A DNA stretch of 64,000 nt from Heterohyrax brucei (lineage: Eukaryota > Chordata > Mammalia > Hyracoidea > Procaviidae): NCBI GenBank assembly GCA_028571685.1, contig CM053141.1:48668333-48732332 (forward strand), in the 5' to 3' direction. How positions within the stretch are numbered: position 1 is the stretch's first letter; the number at the start of each line of letters is the position of its first letter. Of this stretch, positions 35,721 through 45,933 are shown one piece after another. Below the pieces are notes generated by a model that saw only the letters and a list, made by a program, of their open reading frames with translations, did not search any database and had not been told where the DNA came from. Position numbers and translations under genes: made by a program.

Positions 35721-36040
35721 CCCTTCTAACCACTGTCTTATAACTCCCACAGAATGATTAGGGGGAACTATGCAGATAAGGTGTTTGTGGCCCACCAAAG
35801 GGATTGGATAGCCTGAAAATAGGGTACATGGAACACTTGTAGGGCATTGGCTGATTTTATCATCCCATCAGGCTTAAAGGGAGCCAATCCCAGAAGTTGG
35901 AAGAGGACCCTACTACTACGAAGAAAGAGAGCCAGGAGCAGGGCTCATCCTTGGTGCTAAGAACCTCCTATACCCAGGGGACACAGAGAGAACTGTAAGA
36001 TTGAAGATGATGAGACAACAGTGATATGGGACTGGCAAGC
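35721..36040. other. Unassigned, upstream of MaLR internal sequence
   Basis: May be a diverged MaLR 5' part ('gaaagagagccaggagcagg') but no LTR boundary is visible. Confidence 0.3.
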
Positions 36041-36845
36041 TAGTTTTGCCAACTCATAGAGTGAGAGAGCAGAATATCTTCAGGCAGGAGCCTTGTTGGC
36101 AGAATGCAGTGCCTCGGGACACTTGTTGGAGCTAGGCTTGCTGACCCAAGAAGCAGGAGAGCTGAGTGCCTTCCAGATGAAGTTGACTAGCAGAGTAGGT
36201 TGCCTCCAGGCACTTATCACTAGAGCTAAAGGGCTTTGGAACACTTGCCCTAACAGGGCAGAAGTGGACACTGAGAAGCCAAGGAACCAGGAACCAGAAA
36301 ATGAAGATGCTAGGATACAGGAAGCAGAGCTGCCTCAGTTTTCAAGGATGGCCATGACCTCTGGGGTCTCAAAGGGTACAGTCACTCACTCAGGTATACT
36401 AGGAGAATGGAGCTGCCCAAATTTGAGGGAGCAGAATTGCCATTCTAGTGGGCTTAGCAGGTGGAACTGAAGCCCAGGGCTGAGATACCTCCATTCAGAA
36501 CCTGGAGAGTGTGGCCAGCATCTAGAAGGCCACTGCCTAGATGGTCTCAGAGAACAGAGAATTTCAGACTTCGAGGGTTAATGAAATGTGTTCTGCTGAT
36601 TTGCTTGGCACCTGGTATCCTTCTTTCCTTCCAGTTTCTCCCATTTGTCGTGAAAATGTCTACCCTGTATCTATCTTACCATTCTACTTTGGAAGCAAAA
36701 CATTTGTATTTTAGATTTCACAAATGAAGAGGAACTTCTGAATTTTGGACTTGAAGTTGATTTAAGACTTTTTCTATGATTTAATGGGGTGAATATATTT
36801 CACATGTGGTGAGAACACCAATTTGGGAGTGACAAAAGGCTAGAA
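36041..36845 (+). mobile_element. MaLR internal region (old)
   Basis: Matches the young internal region in order: 'agtgagagagcagaatatct', 'aggcacttatcactagagct', 'gctttggaacacttgcccta', 'tttgtattttagatttcaca' and 'aaaaggctagaatgtcatg'. It joins directly to an LTR at 36846. Non-coding. Confidence 0.75.
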
Positions 36846-37947
36846 TGTCATGTATTAAACAGTGTTGCCACAGAATGTGTGTCAACTTGGCTTGGCCATG
36901 ATTCCCAGTATTGTGCTTGTTCATCATTTTGTCACCTGATGTGATTTTCCTATGTGTTGTAAGTACTATCTCTGTGATGTTAATGAGGCAGCATTAGAGG
37001 TATGTTAATGAGGCAAGATAAAATCCACAAGATTGTTATTGTTGTTAGGTTCCATGGAGTTAGTTGAGTTGGTTCTGTCTCATAGCAACTGTATGCAGGC
37101 CAGAATGAAACGCTGCCCTGTCCTGCATCATACCCAGAACCGTTTTTATGCTTACGTCTATTGTTGGAGCCACCGTGTCAGTCCACCTTGCTGATGGTCC
37201 TTCCTCCTTTTCGCTGACTCTCTCCTTTACCAAGCATGACCTCTTTCTACAGAGACAGATCCCCTCTGATAACATGTCCAAATTTGTAAGATGCAGGCTC
37301 ACCATCCTTGCTTCCAAGGAGCACTCAGGATGTACTTCTTCCAGAACAGATCTCTTTGTTCTTTTGGCAGACTCTACCCTTTGCGACCCCAGAGGTCACG
37401 GCCCTACTTTTAGAACCGAGGCAGCTCTGCTTCCTGTGTCCCTCGCATCTTCATCTTCTGGTTCCTGGTGCTTTGGCTTCAACATTCTAACATCACAATT
37501 CAAAGGCATCGATTCTTCTTCTGCCTTCCTTACTTGCTGTCCAGGTTTTACATGCAAATGATGCAACTGAAAATACCATGGCTTGGGACAGTTGCACCTT
37601 AGTCTTTAAAGTAACATCTTAACTTTTCAATACTACAAGATTAGGTTGTATTAAGTCAATCTCTTTTGAGATATAAAAGGGAGAAGCAAGCAGAGAGATA
37701 TGAGGACTTCATACTGCTGAGAAACAAGAGCCAGGAGAATAGCATGTCCTTTGGACCTGAGATTCCTGAGCTGAGAAGATCGTTGACCAAGGCTCACTGA
37801 TGACAAGGACCTTCCCCCAGAGCTGACATAAAAGACTTTCCTAGGAGCTAGTATCCTGAATTTGGACTTTTCACCTCTTAGACTGTGAGAAAATAAATTT
37901 CTGTTTGTGTGGTATTTCTGCTGTAGCAGTACTAGATAAGCAAAACA
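36846..37947 (+). mobile_element. MaLR 3' LTR, split by an RTE tail
   Basis: Starts TGTCATGTATTAAACAGTGT and ends AGCAGTACTAGATAAGCAAA. The LTR is cut at 37034 and resumes at 37635, with the 8-bp duplication ACAAGATT at both junctions. An RTE 3' end is inserted there. Confidence 0.78.
37035..37634 (-). mobile_element. RTE (BovB-clade) 3' fragment
   Basis: 5'-truncated RTE of 600 bp. The plus strand begins 'gttattgttgttaggttcca', the complement of the (AAC)n tail. It contains reversed C-terminal codons of the RTE protein (reverse of 40750-41180). The 8-bp flanks ACAAGATT (37027-37034, 37635-37642) are the target duplication. Confidence 0.85.
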
Positions 37948-37978
37948 AAGTTATTTTTCAGATGAACTATTACTTTAT

Positions 37979-38250
37979 GATTACATTGATTGGGTATCTC
38001 ACCTGGTAGGAGACTGTTCTGCTCTGCAGAGTTCTGCTGATCATGTGGATTGGATGCCTTATCTGGTAGGAGACTGTTCTGCCCTGCAGGGTTCTGGGCT
38101 GATTACATTGATTGTCTATCTTATCTGGTAGGAGACTGTTCTGCCCTGCAGGGTTCTGGGCTGATTACATTGATTGTCTATCTTAGCTGGTAGGAGACTG
38201 TTCTACCCTGCAGGGTTTTGGGTTGATTGTGTATCTTAGTTGATAGGAAG
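37979..38250 (+). repeat. Minisatellite, ~62-bp unit, 4.4 copies
   Basis: Units begin near 37979, 38039, 38101, 38163 and 38224. Each has 'ttatctggtaggagactgtt' and 'ctgccctgcagggttctggg'. The middle two units are nearly identical; the outer ones are diverged. It lies between the LTR end and the start of the second RTE. Confidence 0.9.
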
Positions 38251-38588
38251 AGTAAAGACAGAGTGAACAGCCCGCACTTTTCTGTCAGTGGAGGCTTACT
38301 TATTGCTGTGATGCTGGAAGCTATGCCACTGGTATTTACGTACCAGCAGGGTCACTAATGGCAGACAGGTTTCAGCTGAGCTTCTAGACTAAGATAGACT
38401 AGGAAGATGGACCCAGCAGTCCACTTCTGAAAAGAGTTAGCCAGGGAAGACCTCAAGAATAGCAGCCGAACATGGTTAGATATAGTGCCAGAAAATGAGC
38501 TCCGCCCTCTCAAACTAGAGTCAACCTTAATGATGTGGATGGAGTAAAGCCTTAGAAATCTTTATTTGCTGATGTGGCATGACTCAAA

Positions 38589-38885
38589 ATGAAAAGAAAC
38601 AGATGTAAACATCTATTAATAATTGGAACATGGAATGTACAAAGTACAAATCTGGGAAAATTGGAAATTGTCAAAAATGAAATGGAACACATAAAAATCA
38701 ATGTCCTACATATTAGTGAGCTAAGACGGACCAGTGTTGCCTGTTTTGAATCCAATAATCATACACTCTACTATCCTGGGAACAAAAATTTTAAGGGGAA
38801 CACTATTGCATTTATCATCAAAAAAGACATTATAAGATCTGTCCTAAAGTACAATACTGTCAGTGACAGGATAATATCCATACAC
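38589..38885 (+). pseudogene. RTE endonuclease N-terminal remnant
   Basis: Open from MKRNRCKHLLIIGTWNVQST through ISELRRTS, FESNNHTLYYPG and YNTVSDRIISI. These are the first conserved blocks of the APE-type endonuclease, with the metal-site Asn in TWNVQS and the Glu in SELRR. The frame is cut by the LTR at 38886. The next blocks resume at 39410 (GDWNAKV region at 39550). Confidence 0.8.
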
Positions 38886-39405
38886 TGTTTTAGTCAACTA
38901 GTGCTACTCTAACAGAAATACCACAGAGTAGATGGCTTCAGCAAAGGAAAGTTTATTCCTACACAGTCCGATAGGCTACAAGTCCATATTCAGGATGTCA
39001 GCTCCAGTGGAAGACTTTTACCCTTGTTGGCTCTGGAGGAAAGTCTGATATTGTATCAGTCTGTCCAGGGGGCATCTTGGTGCAGGAATCTCAGGTCTGA
39101 AGGACGAGCTCTTCTGGTGCTGCTTTCTTGATGATGTGAGGTTCACAGTTCTCTGCTTGCTTCTCTTTCTTTTTATCTCTTGCAGTATAAAAGGATTAAG
39201 GGTGGGGTAAGCCATGCTCCAGGGAAAGTCCGGTTACAGTGGAGCAGGGAGGTAACCCTATGAAAGGATTTATAGTCCCACCCTAATCCTTTAACATACA
39301 GCACAGCAAAATCACAAAATAGAGGACAATCACAAAATATCGGGAGTCATGGCCCAGTCACATGGCTATACATATTTTTGGGGGGACACAGTTCAATCCA
39401 TGACA
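38886..39405 (-). mobile_element. MaLR solo LTR
   Basis: TGTTTTAGTCAACTAGTGCT to TTCAATCCATGACA on the plus strand. Flanks TACAC and TATGC fit a diverged 5-bp duplication. Inserted in the RTE endonuclease. Confidence 0.85.
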
Positions 39406-40653
39406 TATGCCTACAAGTAAGGCCAGTTAATACAACTATTATTTGAATTTACATACCAACCACTAAGGCCAAAAATACAACATTTTTACCAGCTTTGGCA
39501 GTCTGAAATTGATAAAACATGCAATCAGGAGGCACTGATAATTACTGGTGACTGGAATGCAAAAGTTGGCCTTGGTGATAGAAATAATGCTGGAAATCGC
39601 ATGATAGAATTTTGCAAGATTAATAACTTCTTCATTGCAAATACCTTTTTTAACCAACACAGTCACTGTATACATGGACCTCACCACATGGAGTACACAG
39701 GAACCAAATCAACTATATCTGTGGAAAAAGATGATGGAAAAGCTCCATATTAGCACTCAGAATAAGACTAGGTGATGACTGCTGCACAGACCATCAATTG
39801 CTTACATGCAAATTCAAAATGAAACTGAAGAAAATTAGAACAAGTCCACGAGAGCCAACATATGACCTTGAGTATATCCCTCCGAGTTTAAAGACCATCT
39901 CAAGAACAGATTTGATGTGTTGATCACTAATGACTGAAGACTAGATAAGTTGTAGAATGACATCAGAAGAGAGCAAGAGGTCACTAGAAAGACAGGAAAG
40001 AAGGAAAAGACCAAATTGGATGTCATAAGATATTCCTGAAACTTGCTCTTGAATGTCAAGCAGCTGAAGCAAAAGGAAGGAAGGGCCAAGTAAAAGACCT
40101 AAACAGAAGGTTCAAAGGGCAACTCAAGAAGACAAAACAAAGTATTATAATGACATGTGCAAGAGCTGAAAATGGAAAACCAGAAGGGAAGAACATGTTC
40201 TGCATTTCTCAAGCTGAAAGAACTGAAGAAAAAATTCAAGACTTGAGTTGCAATAGTAAGGGATTGTATGGGGAAAATATTAAATGACTCAGGGAGCATC
40301 AAAAGAAGATGGAAGGAATACACAGTCATTATACCGGAAAGAACTGGTTAATGCTCAGCTATCTGAATAGGTAGCATACGATCAGGAACCGACAGTACTG
40401 AAGGAAGAAGTTGAAGCTGCGTTGAAGGCATTTGCAAAAAACATGGCTCCAGGAATTGATGAACTATCGATTGAGATATTTCAACAAACAGATGCAGTGT
40501 GAGAAGTTCTCACTCGTCTATGCCAAGAAATTTGGAGGACAGCTACCTGGCCAACAGGCTGAAAAAGATCTACATTTATGCCCATTCCAAAAGAAAGGTG
40601 ATCCAACTGACTGTGGAAATTATCAAACAATATCATTAACAGCACACCCATAG

Positions 40654-40687
40654 TTACTATAAGTGTTTACTAGCTTCAAGGAATTAT
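40654..40687 (+). other. Templated filler at the RTE deletion junction
   Basis: TTACTATAAGTG (40654-40665) also occurs at 41358-41369. TTACTAGCTTCAAGGAATTA plus T (40667-40687) also occurs at 41619-41639. Neither belongs to the RTE. Both sources lie 700-950 bp downstream, outside the RTE. Confidence 0.8.
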
Positions 40688-41387
40688 GGAAGCAGCCATC
40701 AAGAAATCAAACGACACATTGTATTGGGAAAATCTGCTGCAAAGGATCTCTTTAAAATATTGAAAATAAAGATGTCAACTTGGGGACAAAGGTGCACCTG
40801 ACCCACGCCATGGTATTTTCAGGTGTAGCATATGCATGTGAAAGCTGGACAATGAACAAAGACAGAAGAAGAATTGATGTCTTTGAATTGTGGGGTTGCA
40901 GAATGTTGAATGTACCATGGACCACCAAAAGAACAAACAGATCTGTTCTGAAAGAGGTATAACCAGAGTGCTGCTTGGAAGCAAAGATGGCAAGACTGCA
41001 TCTTACAGACTTTGGACATGTTGTCAGAAGATTGGTACCTGGAGAAAGACATCATGCTTGGTAGAGTGGAAGGTCAGCAAAAAAGAAGACTCTCAATGAG
41101 ATGGACTAACACAGTAGTGGCAACAGTGGGTTTAAGCATAAAAATGATTGTGGACATAGTGCAGGACCAGGCATTGTTTCATTCTGTTGTGTACAGGGTC
41201 CCTATAAGTCAGAACGGACTTGACAGCATCTAACAATAACAGTAACAACATTGCTTTCTTTAGCTAAGTTGCACTGCCTGATCTTCCAATTGGATGGTTT
41301 AATATCCCAAATTAAGTTTAGGGTTCATTCATTTCTCCATTGATCCATTTGCTTATCTTACTATAAGTGAATTACTAAGCTAGGACC

Positions 41388-41582
41388 AGTGCAAATGGTT
41401 TGCACTCAACTACTAACCTAAAGCTTGGCAGTTTGAACCCACCCAGTCATCCGAAAAAGACAGACCTGGCAATCTGCTAGCATAAGGATCACAACAAAGA
41501 ACACTCTATACAACAATTCTGCTCTGTAATGCTTGGTGTTGCCCTGAGTAAGAATCAAATCAATAGCAACAGTTTCTGTTTT
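41388..41582 (+). mobile_element. AfroSINE (long subfamily), diverged
   Basis: 'ggtttgcactcaactactaa', 'ggcagtttgaacccaccca', 'gacctggcaatctgctagca', 'acaattctgctctgtaatgc' and 'aatcaaatcaatagcaacag' with a T-rich end. Confidence 0.75.
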
Positions 41583-42371
41583 TTAAATGGTAGAAGCTGG
41601 GGGTAAAAAGATGAATGGTTACTAGCTTCAAGGAATTATTACCCAGAATACTGCAATCAGTTATAATCTAAACAATTATAAAACATAAAATGGACTTTCA
41701 GAAGCACTGAGGGAATTAAGAAACACAGGCAAGCCTGTGTGCTTAGGACCTTGTCTGAATCTGCTGATACCTCCTCAACCAATAGCTTTAACCCAGAAAA
41801 ACACCCAACTATTACTACGCAACTATTAATTAGTTGTTTGAGGAGTTCTATGTACTTAACAAACTCACTGGCATTTCTCAAACAGAAAGTCAGGACATGG
41901 TCACCTGGAGGTTACTTGTCAGACAACTTATGAAAAGAGACAGTTTACCCCTAAGCCAAAAATTTGACAGTCCCATAAAAAAAAAACTGTAATCCACATA
42001 ACTCAACCATGTATGTGACACTAAGTGACACAGCAGCCTCGGGGCAAGGACAAGACATTAGGAGGGAACAGGAGAGCTGGACAAACGTAGATGGGGAAGC
42101 CAAGGTTGACAAGGGCAGAGTGTCAACATGTCTCGGGGCTGGCAAACAATATCACAAAACAACACGTATATTTATTGTTTAATGGGAAAGTTATTTTCTC
42201 TGTAAGCCTTCATCTAAAGTACAATTTTAAAAAAAAAGAAAAGAAAGAAAAACTAACATCTTATAGTCAGGCCTCTGGAGTTATACTAAGGTATTAAAAA
42301 AAAAAGACAAGAGGCAAGCTAGCATTTATTACATGTTGGCAGATGGAACCAATGCCCTCCTGAGACAGAAA
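41583..42371. other. Unassigned sequence
   Basis: A-rich runs near 41978-41988, 42228-42255 and 42295-42306. The source of the 21-bp filler (41619-41639) lies here. No gene supported. Confidence 0.35.
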
Positions 42372-42373
42372 TA

Positions 42374-42406
42374 AAGGATCTTCCAATAAGTGTGTCCTAT
42401 TTTTGA
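42374..42406 (+). repeat. Left terminal inverted repeat
   Basis: 33 bp, pairs with 44114-44146 with 3 mismatches. TA precedes it. Confidence 0.85.
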
Positions 42407-42474
42407 CAGCTCAGGGGAAGGACATTTATGAAGCTATAGTGGCCATATGTATCACTTAAAAAAAAAAAAGCTAC

Positions 42475-43265
42475 TCAGCTGGGGCAGGGAGCAGGGGACC
42501 ATGCTCTTAGGCGAAATCGAGCCCAATTGGCACAACTAGCGTTTTGCTAAGAGGGCTCTCTGCACCCCACATTGGTGAGTGGCGTCCGGGGTCTTAAAAG
42601 CTGCCAAGCTGCCATCCGAGGGCACAGCAAATGGTCCCAACTCAGCAGGAACGGGTGCTCACCGAGGACCAAAATGACATGGGGTAAAGACAACCCAGAA
42701 GATAGAGAGACCCACAAGAGTGGGTGCCTGCATCGACTTGGGACCAGAAGAACCGGATGGTGCCCGGCCACCACCAGTGATAGCCGCGATGGAGCTCACT
42801 AGGTTGAGTTTCACTGGCAAGATGAGAATAAAAAGGGGTGCATCCTGAGATCTCCACTAAAAGACCTCAGTTGATGGTCCAGCGGTTTCGGGGTTCCCCT
42901 GGGAGCATGGACCCTGGCCCTGATGCTGCCCTTGCCCATAAATCATAACGAAGGCCCACTCTTTGGACATGAATGGATTGGACTTGGCAATGCAGAGTGA
43001 CCATATATTGGATGCACTTTATGGTTCTATGCATCTATAGGATATCATCCTGCTGACCTCTGGCTGGAGGAAGCAGAGTGGGTGGAGAGGAGGGGAAAGG
43101 AGGCTGTTGGGAGGATGAGACATGTATGGAGCAGAGAGGAATAGTGTGCTGTCACCGCGCAGGGAGAGCAGTGGAAGCTGCATATAGGTGGGCATGCAAA
43201 TTTATATGTGAATGTACATTTCCACTCAGTCATATTAAACTAAAAAATAAATAAATAAAAAATTT
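42475..43265 (+). mobile_element. L1 copy D: 3' UTR fragment with 12-bp target duplication
   Basis: 5'-truncated insertion holding only L1 3' UTR ('aagagggctctctgcacccc', 'gtgagtggcgtccggggtct', tail AAATAAATAAATAAAA). AAAAAAAGCTAC flanks it (42463-42474 and 43266-43277). It lies inside the Tc1/mariner element and is therefore younger than it. Open frames on it are not genes. Confidence 0.88.
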
Positions 43266-43284
43266 AAAAAAAGCTACCCTTGAC

Positions 43285-44040
43285 AAACAGCCACGAAAAG
43301 CTACTTGATTCCCCAACGTGCAAAGTTCATTATCAAAACGGATGTTCCGCTCGCCAAACATTCTGTGCGTTAAGTGAAATTTCTGTTGTGCGTAATTATC
43401 CCAAGAGAACGATTCAAAGTTTAATTAAAAAATTAGAGACAGTCAGGTCTGTTGGCCAATCAGACAGCACCTGTGCATCAATGAACTGTAGGTTCCAGTG
43501 AAAATAGTCCCCGTTCCACAGAGTGCACCGAGAATCCATCCCAATTAATTTATCCCTGAGCAGGAGAACTGGGCATTTCGTTGACTACAATTTAGCAGAT
43601 TTTGCTTCTGGGTTTGAAGCTTTATCCTTACAAAGCTGTTTTGACTCAAGAATTGATGTCCAGTGACATAGATTACCCCACTCATTTGCTGACTGGGCTG
43701 TGGAGCAATTGGAAGTTGATCTTGCTTTTGTACAAAAAAATCGTCTTCTGCAACCAGGCTCATTTTGTGGTGAGCGGTGTTGTTAGCAAACAAAACTGTC
43801 GTATTTAGAGTGATGAGAATCCAATGAAGATTCAAGAACATCCACTTCATCCCCCAAAAGTTACCACTGGGTGTGGATTTTGGTTGGTGGGATCGTTGGC
43901 CCTCATTTTATCCAAGATAAACGGGGAGAGACTATGACTGTCAATGGTGAGAGGTAATCGGGCTATGATAAGTGATTATTTTGGGCCCCATTTGGAAGGC
44001 GCTGTGGTGGCCGTTGACTCGATATTCTGTTCCACTCATA
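43285..44040 (+). pseudogene. Tc1/mariner transposase remnant
   Basis: The DNA-binding part is open at 43280-43501: YQNGCSARQTFCALSE, then KRTIQSLIKKLETVRSVGQS, a helix-turn-helix of paired-domain type. The catalytic part follows at 43602-43808: LGLKLYPYKAVLTQELMSSD, then the first catalytic-Asp region reading CNQAHF (the usual pattern is DEAHF) and GVVSKQNCRI. Further blocks ENPMKIQEHPLHPPKVTT-like and GERYRAM-like continue to about 43980 across stops. The segment with the second and third catalytic Asp is missing. Dead, with a probable loss of the first Asp by mutation. Confidence 0.75.
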
Positions 44041-44113
44041 ATGCCTTGAAATGTACTTCAAAATAATAAAACAATTAAAATTGTATCATTTACACAACTT
44101 GTTTTATTCAAGT

Positions 44114-44146
44114 TCAAAGATAGGACACCCTTATTGGAAGACCCTT
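44114..44146 (-). repeat. Right terminal inverted repeat
   Basis: Ends '...taggacacccttattggaag' + ACCCTT before TA; partner of 42374-42406. Confidence 0.85.
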
Positions 44147-44148
44147 TA

Positions 44149-44756
44149 TAAGAGACTGGGAAAGATGGAACCCCTTGAAAACAAAGAGCACAAGGGGGTA
44201 AGGAAGAAAGCCAACAGGCAGTTTGGAAGTAGAACCAGGCGCTAGAGTTGGGAGGGGCAAAAATTTCATTAGGTAGTATTGCCCCCTAGAGGTTCCCTGG
44301 TGAAAACGTCCGTAACAATATTTTGGTTTTGAAAAAGTAATCCCCCTGATTTCAATGAAGACTGCAGAAGTTCCACATGGGAGAAATTCTGGGGTGCCAG
44401 CAAGGCTGAAAAAGAGGGCTGGCGGACTTTCTTTGTGCGTTTGCATAGTGAGTGCATAGTTTTTCTTCAGATAATATGTTTATTATGCATCTAGTTGGGG
44501 GGTAACAGGCTCATAAGAGATTTGGAAGTCTAAAGCCTTCTTGCAAAGATCACCCTTGGGGCCACCACAACAGAAGTGAGCAACCTGTTTTTGTTCCAAG
44601 GTTGGAGCTCACACAAACATAGACCTGTCTGATGGAGTAGGGGTTCCCCAAAGGGAGGCAATACCTAAGAAAGAAGACTGACAGAGTAGGTCTAACAAAG
44701 CAGCAGTGCCCTACAGTATCAAAGAGTGGAGATTTGAGGTTCATTATGAGGTTTTG
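44149..44756. other. Unassigned sequence
   Basis: Minus-strand open frames of 62-110 codons overlap without a recognised domain. No gene called. Confidence 0.35.
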
Positions 44757-44918
44757 GAAACCCCAGTAGTGTAGTGGTTAAGTGCTACGTCTGCTACACC
44801 AAAAGGCTGGCAGTTCAAATCCACCAAACACTCCTTGGAAACTTTATGAGGCAGGTCTACCCTGTCCTGTAAGGGATGCTCTGAGTTGGAAACCCTTGAT
44901 GGAAAGGGTTTTGTTTTT
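44757..44918 (+). mobile_element. AfroSINE, interrupted in its tail by L1 copy G
   Basis: 'gtgtagtggttaagtgctac', 'ctggcagttcaaatccacca', 'ctccttggaaactttatgag' and 'tctaccctgtcctgtaaggg', ending 'ggaaagggttttgttttt'. The tail motif AAGGGTTTTGTTTTT recurs at 52120-52134 on the far side of the L1. Confidence 0.9.
44904..44918. repeat. Target-site duplication of L1 copy G, left copy
   Basis: AAGGGTTTTGTTTTT, identical to 52120-52134. Confidence 0.9.
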
Positions 44919-45933
44919 TTTTGTTGTTGTTGTTGTTGTTTTTATTTAACATAACTGAGTGAAAATGTACATTCACATGAAAATTTACATGCCCCCCTAT
45001 ATGCAGCTTCCACTGCTCTCCCAGTACGGTGACTGCACACTATTCCTCTCTGCTCCATACATGTCTCATCCTCCCAACAGTCTCCTTTCCCCTCCTCTCT
45101 GTCCACTCCCCTTCCTCCAGCCAGAGGTCAGCAAGATGATATCCTATAGATGTATAGAACCATAAAGTGCTTCCAACATATGGTTACTCTGCATTGCCAA
45201 GTCCATTCCATTCCTGTCCAAAGAGTGGACCTTTGTTATAATTTATGGGAACGGGCAGCATCAGGGCCGGGGGCCATGCTCTCAGAGGAACCCCAAAACC
45301 GCTGGACCATCAATTGAGGTCTTTTAGTGGAGATCTCATGATGCACCTCTTTATTCTTGTGTTGCCAGTGAGGCTCCTCTCTGTGAGCTCCGTCATGGCT
45401 ATCACTGGTGGTGGCCAAGCACCATCCGGTTCTTCCGGTCCCAGGTCGATGTAGGCACCCACTCTTGTGGGTCTCTCTGTCTTCTTGGTTGTCTTTACCG
45501 CATGCCATTTTGGCCCTCAATGAGCACCCGTTCCTGCTGAGTTGGGACCATTTGCTGTGTCCTCGGATGGCAGCTTGGCAGCTTTTAAGACCCCAGACGC
45601 CACTCACCAATGTGGGGTGCAGAGAGCTCTCTTAGCAAAACGCTAGTTGTGCCAATTGGCCTGGAATTCGCCTAAGAGCATGGTCCCCCGCCCCCTACCC
45701 CAGCTACTCTATCCTTACAGTATTGAGTTAAGATGGAAGGAGTATTCAAGTTATGCTGAAGTCCATTTAATGTTGTTCTTGTTCCTAATGTGTGCTGTCA
45801 CCGCTTTCTCCCAACTAGATTTCTAGTAACTACCTAAACTAAACCCTCCCCCCTTTGCCTTCCCTCCCTCCCTCCCCTCCCTTGCAGCTGTCAAAGAGTC
45901 TTTTCTTCTATACACAAGTCCGTTTTTGAGATC

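Larger units (their letters stand above)
38278..41242 (+). mobile_element. RTE (BovB-clade) LINE, second copy, internally deleted
   Basis: Leader 'ttattgctgtgatgctggaa'; endonuclease start at 38589 (GTWNVQSTNLGKLEIVKNEM); 3' end 'agtcagaacggacttgacag' with CATCTAACAATAACAGTAAC. A MaLR LTR (38886-39405) interrupts the endonuclease. About 700 bp, including the RT catalytic core, are missing at 40648-40686, where a short filler replaces them. Flanking blocks SRLCQEIWRTAT-like at 40515 and the C-terminal region at 40690-41180 remain. Dead. Confidence 0.88.
42374..44146 (+). mobile_element. Tc1/mariner-superfamily transposon with own TIRs, inactive
   Basis: Left end AAGGATCTTCCAATAAGTGT and right end (reverse complement) AAGGGTCTTCCAATAAGGGT start inverted repeats of about 33 bp with 3 mismatches. 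TA dinucleotides flank both ends (42372-42373, 44147-44148), as expected for this superfamily. Inside, on the plus strand, is a decayed transposase (43285-44040). An L1 3' fragment (42475-43265) is inserted, leaving ~970 bp of transposon. The end of the transposase gene is deleted. The protein resembles arthropod-type Tc1/mariner transposases more than the mammalian Hsmar or Tigger groups. Confidence 0.8.

Noticed and set aside
37979-38250. CRISPR array
   Set aside because: The direct repeats are contiguous tandem units without unique spacers, and this is a mammalian genome; it is a minisatellite.
43545-43850. A 101-codon minus-strand frame
   Set aside because: It is antisense to the decayed Tc1/mariner transposase, which explains the sequence in the plus frames.
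44757-44880. tRNA gene
   Set aside because: The tRNA-like promoter boxes belong to AfroSINEs, which descend from a tRNA; no complete cloverleaf is kept.
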